Assembly: GCF_002127325.2 (NCBI RefSeq)
Contig: NC_035449.2
Span: forward strand, 83,857,657 to 83,921,656
DNA from: Helianthus annuus
Taxonomy: Eukaryota; Streptophyta; Magnoliopsida; Asterales; Asteraceae
Reading direction: 5' to 3'
DNA: 64,000 nucleotides
In this document: one piece after another, positions 1 through 11,095 of the stretch
How positions within the stretch are numbered: the first letter of the stretch is position 1
Layout of the letters: the number at the start of each line of letters is the position of its first letter
Notes under the pieces: model-generated
Seen by the model: only the letters and a program-made list of their open reading frames with translations
What the model was told of the DNA's origin: nothing
The model's database searches: none
Made by a program: the position numbers and the translations under genes

Positions 1-1
1 A

Positions 2-322
2 TATATAGCTGCTGCAAGCTGTACAGCCCAACTGCTCTGGCTTCAAAATCAGTTACTGGATTTTGGTATCACTGCCTTGAAGACACCACTTATGTTGGAC
101 AGCCAGGCAGTAGAAAATATCATCAAAAATCCAGTTTCCCATTCAACCACCAAACACATCGACATCTGACATCACTTTGTGAGGGATTGCTATGAAAAAG
201 GTTTGATTTCTCTGCATCATGTTCCAACTAAGGACCAGCTGGCAGATGTGCTAACCAAAGCATTAGACACATCCACCTTTGAAAGCTTGATCTCTAGGAT
301 TGGCATGCTAAACATGGAATAA
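2..322 (+). pseudogene. Ty1/copia pol, RNase H C-terminal end (partial, one stop)
   Basis: This is the last ~106 codons of a copia-type polyprotein; the rest lies upstream of the window. RNase H degrades the RNA strand during reverse transcription in the virus-like particle. Visible family landmarks are the AAASCTAQLLWL start, the TKHIDI segment followed by HHFVRD, and the closing QLADVLTKAL motif typical of plant copia RNase H. The frame ends at TAA 320-322. One in-frame TGA at 167-169 lies where the family has an Arg codon, consistent with a CGA to TGA transition, so this copy is inactive. The accessory ORF from 890 lies downstream on the same strand, as in SIRE/Maximus-type copia elements. 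The copia assignment is firm; the lineage is an inference. Confidence 0.9.
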
Positions 323-889
323 CAGGCAAAATCCTGTTTTTCTATGAATAAAAGCATTAAAATGTTTTCAGAAAATCAAAAATCCATCCTTAAAAATAGC
401 TAAAAATGAACTTTTCATTAAAATCCTGAAAGTCTGCCATAACCACTGATGGGTTCAAAAGTCTGTTCTACTTCAAAAGTCTGTCCACTGCTGAAAGTCA
501 TCCCCTGTTCTCATTTTCCTTTGATAACCACTGATGGTTAAAATCAGTGTTGTATCCACTGCTGAGCTATCCACTGATAGTTAAAAGCATCCACTGTTCT
601 CCATTACCATTACAACTACTGTCTTCACCAGTTGTTTTCACAAAATGTACTGTTCAAAAGTACTGTCCTTCATTTCACCAGGGGATGGCATGCGGACAGT
701 ACGTAGTGGTCAGACCTTTTGTAACCGCTGCCACGTCAGCATTCACTTTTCCTCTATAAAACCCCCTTTTCAAAGCCCAAACAGGGTTTCACTGTCGAAT
801 TGAATTCTTAAAAATTCTCTTCTCAAAGCAGTTTCCAATCCATTCCATCAAATTTCTCCACAATCTCATCTTCGATTCTCATCTTCAAA
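323..889 (+). other. Non-coding spacer between copia pol and accessory ORF
   Basis: There is no long coding frame here. The stretch is rich in the hexamer CCACTG, often as CCACTGATGG or CCACTGCTG (near 440, 487, 532, 558, 572 and 592). It also contains a TATA-like box at 755-761. It resembles an internal untranslated/promoter region separating pol from the downstream ORF. I cannot identify an LTR boundary in it. Confidence 0.6.
755..761 (+). promoter_or_regulatory. Candidate TATA box for the copia accessory ORF
   Basis: TATAAAA lies in CCTCTATAAAACCCC, 129 bp before the ATG at 890. An ACGTCA (bZIP-type core) sits upstream at 732-737. The spacing suits a subgenomic transcript with a ~100-nt 5' UTR. 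This is inference from sequence alone. Confidence 0.45.
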
Positions 890-3800
890 ATGACAAAATC
901 GAAATCATCCGCAAAATCTTCTAAAGGGGCCTCTCAAAAGGCTACCTCCACAGAAATCCCACACAAACCATCTCATAATCTACTGGGTCTTCTCACAAAA
1001 CCCGGCAACATCGATACATTTGATTCCATCCTCGATATGATCAACGCATCAAAGTACAAAACTTTGTTAACCGTTGATGCACCCATTTACCTGCAAACTC
1101 AGAGAGAGTTTTGGAAAAATTGTACCCTTGAAAAACAAGGTGAAAATGTCATAGCCATCAACTCTACTCTGCAGAAAAAGGCAGTTCAAATAACACCGCA
1201 ATCCATATCTGAGGTCTTTCAGCTCGCTGATCAGGAAGGTAAAGATTCTTTCCCTAAAAACGAGTTAAAAATTGACTTCATTGAGAGAGGGTATGCAGAC
1301 ACAATGATGAAGAGGGATACCTTAGAAAAAGGTTTCTTCCCTCCTGCAACAAGATTTCTATTCCATACCCTCCTCATGTGTGTTTCAAATAAAACCACTT
1401 CTTTTAATGAAATACCACTGAAGATTCAAAACTTGGGATATGCTATTTTACAAGGAGAAAATTTTAACTATTCCAAGGTAATCCTCAATGATTTGGTTAA
1501 AAATGTTGAAACGAAATCATTCTTACTGTTTCCAAGATTTTTAAGCTAGTATTTTGAGAAAAAATTCAGTAAGAATGATATTGTGGTAATAAATCAAGGT
1601 GACTCTTTTCAAATAAAAAGCTTAACTTCTGAAAAATTTACAAGAATGTCAACACCTTGCAAAACACAAGCAGAGGTGCCTGAGCAGATTTTAGCAGCAA
1701 ACACTGCTCCTCAGGTATCTGCTGCTGAGCCCACTGCTCAAGGTGATCAAGGTAGCCAAACAACTGCCTTGAAACCCACACCTAAAATCACCAAAAAGCC
1801 ACAGAAAAAGAACAATCAAAAACCCCCCAAACCCATCAAAAAGGCAACTCTGGAGGATGAGATACCAGAGCAACTGCCTGTGACAGCACAAAAGTCACAA
1901 CAAACCACTGCTGCTACTTCCTCATAGCAGTTGGTAAAAATATCTCAAACCCTAGCCGAAACTCCTCCTGTCTCTTCACAAAAAGAACAGGTTATACACC
2001 AAGGGTCACCACAACATGAGGCTCTGGAAGCACTCGTTTCTATCCTCCACAGCCCAATACCCGGGGCAATTCTGCTTTCTAAACCTACCTTCACATACCC
2101 AATTCCTCCAAACACCAAACTACTGTTGGATGCAATTGATTTGAACCTAGCACAAACCAGTCCTTCTCAATCACCTGTTCATGAGAATACACCTCAACAA
2201 AAGACTGGGCTTGATGTATCAATCTTTGCTAACGCACCAACACAACCTGAGGAGGTTACACCCCTTGAGTTACAAGTAACTCTTGGTGGTAATCCAAGTG
2301 AATCAGCCACTACAAGTGTTGATCCTACAGGTTTACATTTGGACAGTGGTTACATCAATAAGACTTCCTTGGAGGCAATTCCTTCCATAACACCTCTGTT
2401 ATCTGCTAGTGAGTTTGTATTAACCACTGGTTCCATCAAAAGATTATCAAGTGTTGAAGGAAGAAGACCCCAGTACCAAGAAAAAGGGGCATCAGTGGTT
2501 GATGTTAGGAGTACACTCCCTACCTCAACCTCTGATATAACCACTGCTAGTGGGAAATCAGATGATCCCATTAAATTGGGTGATGATTTAAAGTACCAGG
2601 AATTGACGGAACGAGTTGAAAAACTGGATACATCTGTTGTAGAAATCAAAGAAATGCTGCAACAGTTGTTATCAGTTCAAATGGTACCACCCACTGCTGT
2701 TCCACCTCAAGTATTTGCTCCACCACCAGCAACTGCTACAAATGAGCTCTGGAATCTATTTCAACCATTTCTCCACCAACAACACCAAATGGTTGAGCAG
2801 TAGCATGAAAAACATGTTGAAGAGCTCAAACATGCAATGGAGTCTAGATTCAAGGATACAAAAGATGACATCAAGGCTATCAAGGCCCATCTGTTGACAA
2901 CCACTGGCACTGCTCCTCCGACGATTTCTCTTCATTGATGAAATCCCCTCAGATAAGGGGAGAAAATTAAGGAGTGGATAAAGAAAGGGATTGATAATGG
3001 GCTATATCTTGATACAGAAAAAGATGCAATGCTCAGAGAAATTCCCTTGCCAGATGGAAGCAAGAAGGTTGATGTGACCCAGAATGCACTTGATGATAGT
3101 ATTATAAGTGTAAAAAGGGATAGAGCGGCAAAGGATTTATCAAGGTGGAATGAGGAGAAGAGAGCTTTCATGAAGCTGAATGAGCAGGGTTGTTCTAGTG
3201 AAAAGGATGATCAAAATCCTGTTCCAAAAAGAAATCTTACTAGAAAAGTAAGGAAACCCAAGTCCAGACCATCCAGTCTTTCAAAGCATACTCCAAAACC
3301 ACCATCCAAAAGCCACCAACATCAAACCTCCATCCAAATAGTTGCTGAAACTCCTGTTGTATCAACATCTGCTGGTACCTCAGTTGTTACAACAACTGCT
3401 CTCACTTCAACACACACCACTTCAACACACACCACTTCAACACACACCACTACCACTGCCCTATCACCACCAAAAACAACATCTCCACCATCACTTCCTG
3501 CCATAAAGCAGAAGACAGCAGATGTTAAAACATCTGTTGTAATGACAACAATGGTTGAAACACCAGTTGTTTTAACAGCTGTTTGTCAGTCACAAACCAC
3601 TGCCACTGTTCCATCCAAAACATCATCTGCCTCTCCTAAAATAAAAAGGAGAAGGGTTATCATACCAGATGATGATTCTCCATCACCACCACCAACAACT
3701 TCAAAATCCCAAGTACTTGTCACAGTTTCAAAACCCATTCCTCTCTCTTCAACTCAAATTCAAAAGCCATTACCTCCTGCAGGTGTTGTGTTTCCTTTAG

Positions 3801-4648
3801 AACTCATAGCAGTTAGATATGAAATCAAATCTTTCTACTATGAGGATAACCCTGCCAAAAGGAGCTTGCCCTCAGTTAGAGGATATCCCAGGCCAAACAA
3901 CATTGAAGAATATTTGGAAATCAAAGCCAAGCAAGCAGAGGATATTGCCAACAGAAACAAACAAGGGAAATCTGATAGGGAATTTCAGCAAAACTATCAG
4001 TTTCTTCTTACACAGGTCAGATCAATGGAACAATTTGCCAAAAATGTTAGTCAACAACTTTCAGAAAGGGCAGATGAGTCCCTAAGAAAAGACTACATTG
4101 AAAATATCATGACCTACAAGAAATACAAGGGGGAGAAACACATGTACAAAAACTGGACCATTCCTGAGCTTGAAAAAGAAGTAGCCAGGATTCATGAAAT
4201 GATCAAAGATAATGTCCAGCAGACTCCCCCTGAAAAATTCAAACAGATTGAAGCTGATAAAACCTTAGAGTTGAAGAGAATGAAAGAGGAGCAAATCACT
4301 GCTGAATATGGGTCAAAGAATTCTGTGTCAAAGTGGGGAGAAGCGAGGGTCAGGGCCACCTATAAAAGGTTGGAGGAGCTCAGGAAGAAAGATCCAAAAG
4401 CTCCACAAAAACCTGATTACTCCAAAGCAGAGGTTTCAAAAAGACCACCAAAGCAGCAAGCCAAAAGAACCACTGCTCCCGCTGGTGCTACCATCTACAA
4501 AAGAAGGAGTCAAAACCAGTTTGGTGCTGAAACAGTTCAAGATCTAATTGATGGTAATGACCTTGTAAAAGAGGGAGTTATGTTAATGATGAAAAAAGAA
4601 TCTGAACTGGAACAATCTGCAAGTACTGCTCAGCCAGTCATGAATAGG
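890..4648 (+). pseudogene. Accessory (env-position) ORF downstream of copia pol, broken
   Basis: One reading frame of ~1,250 codons runs from ATG 890 to the Harbinger junction near 4648. It is interrupted by TAG at 1547-1549, 1925-1927 and 2801-2803, and by a short frame disturbance at about 2935-2965 that looks like two compensating indels. The N-terminal ~210 residues form a globular domain with FPPATRFLFHTLLMCVSNKT and LLFPRFLS motifs; these match a domain common downstream of copia pol in Asteraceae. The middle is Pro/Thr/Ser-rich and low complexity, with THTTS repeats at 3410-3450. The C-terminal part (about 3850-4480) is Lys/Glu-rich and probably coiled coil. No signal peptide or clear transmembrane segment is visible, so an envelope role is not supported by sequence. 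The function of this family is unknown to me. Confidence 0.7.
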
Positions 4649-5419
4649 TCTGATCCGTTTTTCACACCGTGATACGACGCTAGGGGGCAAAGGAGTTTCA
4701 CTACTTTACAAAAATGTACGTCGGCCATTCGCCAACTAGCATATGGGTATGCACCCAATGCATTGGACGAGTATTTAAGGATGTCCGAAAGAACCGCACG
4801 TGAATGTTTGCACAGGTTTTGCGAATGGGTCATCAAATTATATTGCAAGAGATACCTGCGGAAACCAAACGCAAACGACGTTCAAAAATTATATCAAGCA
4901 CACAAACAAAGACATGGTTTTCCAGGAATGCTCGGGAGCATTGATTGCATGCACTGGCCGTGGCAGAACTGCCCTACTGCCTGGCAAGGTCAGTATACCC
5001 GGGGAGATCATGGTCATCCCACTATTATTCTAGAGGCTATTGTGTCACAGGATCTCTGGATCTGACATGCTTTTTATGGTCTACCTGGTTCCCTTAATGA
5101 CCTTAACATCATATACCAATCACAGATATTTGACGATGTAGTGGCGGGAACAGGTCCAGACACAAGTTTTACGGTTTCGGGGGTGGAATACAGGCGGGGT
5201 TACTACCTTGCAGATGGAATATACCCAACGTACTCGACAATCGCTAAAACTATTCCGCACCCGACAGACGATAAAAGAAAGAAATTTGCGAAGTATCAAG
5301 AGGGTGCGGGAAAAGATATTGAATGTTGTTTTGGGGTTCTAAAAAAATGGAAAATCATTGAACATCCAGCACGTTCTGCTACACCAAAGAGGTTACGACA
5401 CATTATGTACGCTTGTATC
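4649..5419 (+). pseudogene. PIF/Harbinger-type transposase fragment
   Basis: This encodes part of a DDE nuclease that cuts and pastes Harbinger DNA transposons. The order of motifs fits the family: a helical N-terminal segment with TLQKCTSAIRQLAYG; GSIDCMHW carrying the first acidic residue; LPGSLNDLNI carrying the second; YYLADGIYP; then EGAGKDIECCFGVL, where the Glu after DI is the likely third acidic residue. Breaks are TGA at 4670-4672, TGA at 5062-5064, loss of the N terminus at the left junction, and truncation on the right where the gypsy LTR begins at 5420 after the conserved YACI segment. No terminal inverted repeats or Myb-like partner gene are visible. The left end reads in frame with the copia accessory ORF. 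Confidence 0.85.
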
Positions 5420-6065
5420 TGTAATAACCCGTGTTTCAAAAGTCGGAGTACAAGTCAAAGTCAAACTCAAAGGAAGAAAAGATTGCTAATTGCGATTTGT
5501 CACTCCTTGCTTAACTACTGACTGTACTTACTTGACTTGTAATCGAATCCGTTAATTTGATTTCTTTAGTTGTACTATGTGGAGTATCTATAATAATCGA
5601 AGTTTAATCGCATAATTACTCACTAATCTATTTATCAATTTATCGCATCGAAATCGCACTCGCAACTTGATTTATAGGTTCTGTATATTGTTTTACGTGT
5701 GTGTTCCATTTATGTATTACTTGTGCATGTTTACTTTATGTTTGTGGTGATTAATCGAAAACGCAATCGCAACTCTATCGCAACGCAACGCAATCTAATC
5801 GCAAACGCTAAACGCAAGTTATTTATGTTGATTGTATGTTAGATATAGTATTTGTGTGACTATTATTAATATATCGCATCGCATAGTCGAAACTCGCTTA
5901 AACGCATCGCAACGCTCAACACGCAAAACGAAACGTCGAAACCTAACTCACCGGCCCACTTCGATCGAATGGTCATCCGAACGGATGACCATCCGATCGG
6001 ATGGCCATCCGATCGATGTGCCATCTGATCCGACACTTGTGCTCCCCTTTCCTCTTTTGGCAACC

Positions 6066-6105
6066 TATAAATACCCCTGTCACATCACCAACAGTGATGT
6101 GACAG
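6066..6105 (+). promoter_or_regulatory. LTR promoter: TATA box plus 12-bp hairpin at predicted start site
   Basis: TATAAATA lies at 6066-6073. A perfect 12-bp inverted repeat follows at 6077-6105 (CTGTCACATCAC, loop CAACA, GTGATGTGACAG). A start about 30 nt after the TATA box would fall inside this hairpin. The second LTR keeps the box (22032-22039) and the hairpin (22043-22071) with one mismatch. Confidence 0.7.
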
Positions 6106-6423
6106 CTCTCTCGTTTGACCGGCGTGCTCAAGCCCTCTTTTCTCTCGATTTCTCGCGATTCTTGTAAGTTTTCAACTCAAATCTTGTACATCTATCATCT
6201 ACACACACTTCATCATTTTCTCCTTTGAATCTTAACTTTTAACTGTGAAATCAGTGGGTTTGAAGTGTTCTAGGGTGATGTCATCATGGAGTTCTTATGA
6301 ACTTCAAGGTTTGGCTTCATTCCACCAAGAACAACTCAGATCTAAGTGATTTCCACATGTTTTAACACTATTTTCACCTAGATCTAAACATTTTCAAGGT
6401 TGGAAGGATTAAAAGATGGTTTT

Positions 6424-6907
6424 TGTTAGGCCCTAAAGTGTGAGACTGACGCATCAAATTAATACAACGGGCTATGGTTACGAACTGGGCTTTACCGGGT
6501 TAGTTTGTATTAGGTTTTAGACCTTTACAGGTCACTTGGGCCAAGCTATAGGCCATGTGGGCCAAGCAGGCCCAAGGGGAGCCCATGTAGGGATTTGGGC
6601 TTGAGTTAGTATATAAACAAGTTTCTAACTTGTTTTAGGGTTTGATCTTCATTGTTACTGATTTCCTAGAGAGAGCCAGAGGATTCCATTGGTGGTGTGT
6701 CAACTTGTACCAGACGTTTTGCTTTCATAGTAATAGAACGTGTGCAAGTTGGAAAGTGATTTCGGTTTGTTCTTCATTGTTCATCTTTCTAGTTGGTTTT
6801 CGTGTTTCATATTTTCGGTTAATCTTGAATCATCTTGTGATTGGATTCCGCACTCTTACAAGATTAGGTTTGATATCATTGAAAGATCCGTTTACGGGGG
6901 ACTTACA
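6424..6907 (+). repeat. TR-GAG1 5' LTR
   Basis: TGTTAGGCCC ... GGACTTACA, 484 bp. It differs from the 3' LTR at about 6496 (G/A), at about 6720 (T/C) and by two extra G near 6898. At a commonly used plant rate of 1.3e-8 per site per year this suggests insertion within roughly the last 0.2 My (inference). Confidence 0.95.
6610..6635 (+). promoter_or_regulatory. TR-GAG1 LTR TATA box and adjacent hairpin
   Basis: TATATAAA lies at 6610-6617. A 9-bp inverted repeat overlaps its end (AAACAAGTT at 6615-6623, loop TCT, AACTTGTTT at 6627-6635). The same arrangement occurs in the 3' LTR with the box at 13580-13587. Confidence 0.65.
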
Positions 6908-6909
6908 AG

Positions 6910-6922
6910 TGGTATCAGAGCC
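6910..6922 (+). other. TR-GAG1 primer-binding site (tRNA-Met type)
   Basis: TGGTATCAGAGCC begins 2 nt after the LTR end. It matches the usual plant primer site complementary to the 3' end of initiator tRNA-Met. Confidence 0.9.
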
Positions 6923-8498
6923 TTTAGAACCTATTTCTAGGCTCGGTTTGATATCAAAGATTCAAGATTTTCGTTATTTTTGGGTTCGGTGTTCTTCGCG
7001 TTCTTCGTGTTCTTGGTGAATGTTCATACGAATTTTATCAAAAATAGCTATATTTTGGTATTTTGATTGTATTGAAAGTTGTTAAAGGATTGGGATATTG
7101 TTTGATTTTTGAAATTAAAAAATTGATTTGAAAAATTCAATATTTTCGAAACTGTTTCCTAATTAATCTTTTTTAAAAAAGGGGGTTTTTAACCACTTCC
7201 TAATTTAAAAGATTTTATTTGGCAACTGTTTCCATTATTTTTGGATTTTGTTCACCGTACTGGTCGCAACCTTCTTCATCGGTCTCGAGTCTACACGAGT
7301 CGCAACAACAGCTCTTTGGTCTCGAGTTCGGTTTTCCGAAGAATCATCGTCATCACAGTCTCGAGTCATTTCCAACAACCGACAACATCAAGGTCTCGAG
7401 TCCGTCCATCATCTTCATCAGTTCATCATCCAGCAGGTCTCGAGTTGTCAAGGTGTTCAGTCGCAATCTTTGTTTCGGCTCTTCACGGTATTGTTCCGAG
7501 TCGCAATCTCAGTTCCGAGTCGCAACCGAGTCTTCCAGTCGCAACCTCCAGTTAAATCACCTTCAGCCGCAACCTCCAGTCGCAACCTCAATCACCGACA
7601 ACGAGTCGCAACCGTCATCTCGGTCTCGACTCAAATCAAGGTCTCGATTCATCACGGTTTCAGTCTCGACTCGCAAACACCGTTACGAGTCGCAACCATT
7701 TGATCATCGTTCTCCGATCACTTCACTGGCCAATCATCTTCACGTCATCAGAGAGTGTGCGACAACATCAATCATCATCTTCAACGTCATCAGAGTGTGC
7801 GACAACTGTCAACGGGTTCGAGTCATCTTCACCATCACTGTGAAACCTGCAACTTCTCCACTCCGATCACAACCTTCGTTCATCGTCTTTCTCGCCGTTA
7901 TCTACAACAACCTGCAACCACCTCCGTCCGTCGTCATCATTCTTCGTTCTTCATCTTCATCGTCAGTCTCTCCGGTCACTCAACCAAATCGAACCGCTGT
8001 CAATCACATCGCAACATAGGTTCACCACCTCCGAGCACCATCATTCTCGATCATACCGTCGCCATACATCATTTTCTCTATTCAACGCTTCATCACTAAC
8101 AACACACCAACTCCGGTCACCTTCAACCTGGTCACCCGTTCCTCACCATTGTCCGTTCCGATCATCTTCATCGCTGTTCATTTCAACAACTGGTCACCGT
8201 CATCCGCCAACATCACCATTCCGACAACCATTCACAGTCTGGTCTTAAATCTGAAATAGGATTTTGGTTCTAGCTGTTAATCGAAGACGGTCGGCATTTT
8301 TAGGGTTTTGGTAGTTCAGGTGTGTTTAACGAAGAAGAAGACAAACAGCATTTGATTTCCTTTTGATTTTAATAATATAATAATAGTAATCATTAAATAA
8401 TCATTAGGGTTTAATATATAATAATATTTTTTTTAATAATTATAATATAAGTATTTTAATCATTGAGTCATCATTGTCTAATCATTAGATTTTATAAT

Positions 8499-8568
<70 letters not shown>

Positions 8569-8747
8569 TCTATTAGTTTACTTTTCTAATTAAAAAAAAA
8601 AGGGTGTTTGTTTCGTGGTGAATTCGGATTTTGACAGGTTTTGAGGTGCGGTTCAGAAACCAGGATCATTCGATTGGAAGAGTTTGAGTTAGCGAGTACA
8701 CGGGTGTTCGTTTGGTTTGTGTTTTGTATCAACCACCCATTGAAATT
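6923..8747 (+). other. TR-GAG1 untranslated leader with short-motif arrays
   Basis: This is a ~1.8-kb leader before the Gag-like start codon. From 7280 to 7720 it is packed with two recurrent words, GGTCTCGAGT-like (about seven) and AGTCGCAAC-like (about eight or more). The 7219-8200 stretch is C/T-rich and poor in stops in several frames at once. I read this as composition rather than coding. An AAT microsatellite follows at 8501-8568. Confidence 0.7.
8501..8568 (+). repeat. (TAA)n microsatellite in TR-GAG1 leader
   Basis: About 22 TAA/AAT trinucleotide units with one A-rich interruption near 8530. It lies in an AT-rich segment beginning around 8380. Confidence 0.9.
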
Positions 8748-11009
8748 ATGGCATTACGTGAAGAGATGCTTTCTGTCTTTTGCACTCCTGAGTGTAGAGA
8801 AAGAGTTGAGGCATATCGGTTACACAACGCTGAACTTATTCAAGATTACCAAGATCTTAAAAATAAAAACTTTACTTTGGCCAAAAATGAAAAACTTTAC
8901 AAAGAAAAAATTGAGGCCCAAAGAAAAGATATAGTTCAGCTAAAAGAAGACCTCAGTGCTAAAAACTGTAATTTCTTAGATGCTCTAGCCACAATTAGTG
9001 ACCTGACCAAAGAATTAGAGGACTTGAAAGTCAAATATCAGATAAATGAAATCAATATTAAAAAATTTGACACCTCTAGCAATTTGGTCAAGAACATTTG
9101 TGATATACAACTAGAGTATAAAGAAAAGAAAGGGGCTGGTTTGGGATACACAAAAACTCCTCCTCCATACAATCATAATTACACTTATATGCCTTTCACG
9201 GAAGAGGAGTTAATTAATGAGGGCAAGATGACTTACGGTCCAAAAACCGATAAGTCATCAATCAACAGCAAATTTGTTGATAACAAACAATCAGCTCCTT
9301 CAATGAATTTCGTCTCAAAAGGAAATGTTGATCCTAACCAGTCGTTTGCATGTGCAGAAAAGGTTGAATTGAAATGTGAAGATACTCGTGGGGGAGAACC
9401 AGTTTTAAATTCTGATTTACAAAAACCTTGTTTTGATGAAAATCATCCTGATGTTATTTTGGGACAAAATATTTTTAGCATGTTTCTTTCTTTAGCTGCT
9501 AATGGGCCTGATGTTTTGGGCAAGACTGATGATGGTTGTGTTGAAACTGTGAACATTAATTCTGGTGATGAATTTTCTTCAGTTAATAATTGTGAATGTG
9601 ATGTTTCTAACTCTCCAGTTAATGATAGTGGTACAGGTGAGGTCCCTCAGGATACATTCAGTGAAACCACTGAAACTACTTCTCAAGAAAATCAAGATTA
9701 TTCTGATTCTTCTTCTGAATCGGTCTCAGTGGGTGTCCCTAATGTTGAATCTAGTGGGTCGCCTTTGGAAACCGTTGATGCATGTGATGCAGAAACACGT
9801 GTTGATGAAACTTCTACATCTTCTGAAATTAAAACTGAACCAGATTTTGGAAAAGAAGAGGTGGTCACATTAAATGAAAAATCAGAAGAAAATGTTTCTG
9901 AAAAGGAAATTAAAACAGAAACTGAATCGTCTTTTCAAAATGATCCTGATAAAATTATAAAAGACGAAAAACATCAGTTGACTGAATCTCATGGTTGTGC
10001 TAGTTCTGATCAACAGGTACAGAAGAAATCAGAAAAGGCACATGGAACACAAGCAAAGCAACCTAAGCATGCTAAGCAAGCTCGGTCATCTAGACCCATC
10101 AGATCAGCTACTGCTGCTGGCTCTCCGAATCTCCATACATTGAAGCGACAAACATGTTTCAACTGTGGAATTCCTGGGCACATTGCTAGAAATTGTGTTC
10201 ATCGCCCAAACGTGCAACAAAATGCGAATATTCACTCTTATGCTGATGTTTGTGAGCCGGTTCACAACACGCAAAAGGAGCCAAAATGAGCAGATCAAAG
10301 TCGGGGGTATACGAAGTCTGCTTATCAAGGACAATCACGATCTCATAAGGCTCGTGACAAGGTGATTGAAAGCTCCAATGAGGGAGAAAAGATGAAGAAT
10401 GGTGCTCAGAGCAACAAGACTTCTGCGAACAACAAATACAAGCACCCAAATTCGTCTTCGTCTAAGAGAAATGTGCAGGCGTATCCAGCGCAAAAAGGAC
10501 CAGTTTGTCCTTCAGGACCTGCTAGAGCAAATCAAGATGCTCAAAACGTTTTTCCGATGAAAAGACAAACTTGCTACAACTGTGGCATTGCGGGTCATAT
10601 TGCTAGAAACTGCACACGGCGTCCCTACGTACCATATTATATGCAAAATCGGAGGGTTACACCAAAGGATAACTACCATTCTAAGCCGATGAAGGTATCT
10701 TCACCTAAGGCAATGAAGAATGTGAATCCCAAGGTTAAACCTTCTGATGGGGATTGGAACGCTGCCAAAAACAAACGCAAAGCTTTTCAAGAACAAAAAC
10801 ATCTTTCTAAAACTGAAACAGCTAAAGTTGCACAACCGAAGGCAACAAATACGTTTGTTAAACCGAAACAGATTTGGAAACCCAAATCCAAAGCAGCAAT
10901 GTCTCCAATCCTTGAAATTAAAGGGGACTTGTGTTTGAAAGAAGTGTCTTATTTTGATGCTTCAGGTAAACCCAGGACCACGATGGCCTGGGTACCAATG
11001 TCTTACTAA
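8748..11009 (+). pseudogene. TR-GAG1 Gag-like protein with two zinc knuckles (one in-frame TGA)
   Basis: Nucleocapsid-type protein expected to coat element RNA. The start is taken at ATG 8748, directly before the conserved-looking MALREEM. The order is a Glu/Lys-rich coiled coil (residues ~20-115); a KTPPPYNHNYTYMPF segment recurring in Asteraceae copia Gags; a long acidic Ser/Glu region; zinc knuckle 1, CFNCGIPGHIARNC (residues ~470-483); and zinc knuckle 2, CYNCGIAGHIARNC (residues ~609-622). TGA at 10287-10289 is the only in-frame stop and separates the two knuckles; the frame continues to TAA 11007-11009. I see no UBN2-type N-terminal Gag domain, unlike TR-GAG2. The stop could be a mutation or a regulated readthrough site. 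No pol follows apart from a protease stub. Confidence 0.85.
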
Positions 11010-11011
11010 TC

Positions 11012-11095
11012 TCCTTAATTTTCAGGAACAACCAAGGAGGAGCTGTTGACAATCTCTGGAATGTTGATAGCGGTTGTTCCAGAGATAAAAACGGG
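11012..11095 (+). pseudogene. Copia aspartic protease stub
   Basis: In a frame shifted from the Gag-like ORF, the sequence encodes DNLWNVDSGCSR and then a few unrelated residues before a stop at 11094. The VDSGCSR core is the copia protease active site, with Asp in DSG. Everything downstream of it (rest of protease, integrase, RT, RNase H) is missing. This indicates that the element arose by deletion of pol from a copia ancestor. Confidence 0.8.

Noticed and set aside
890..4648. Retroviral-type envelope gene
   Set aside because: The position after pol suggests it, but I see no signal peptide, transmembrane helix or cleavage site, so only 'accessory ORF' is supported.
7219..8019. 266-codon Ser-rich frame in the TR-GAG1 leader
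   Set aside because: Two other frames are open over much of the same C/T-rich stretch. The peptide is low complexity with no domain, and the Gag start lies further downstream.
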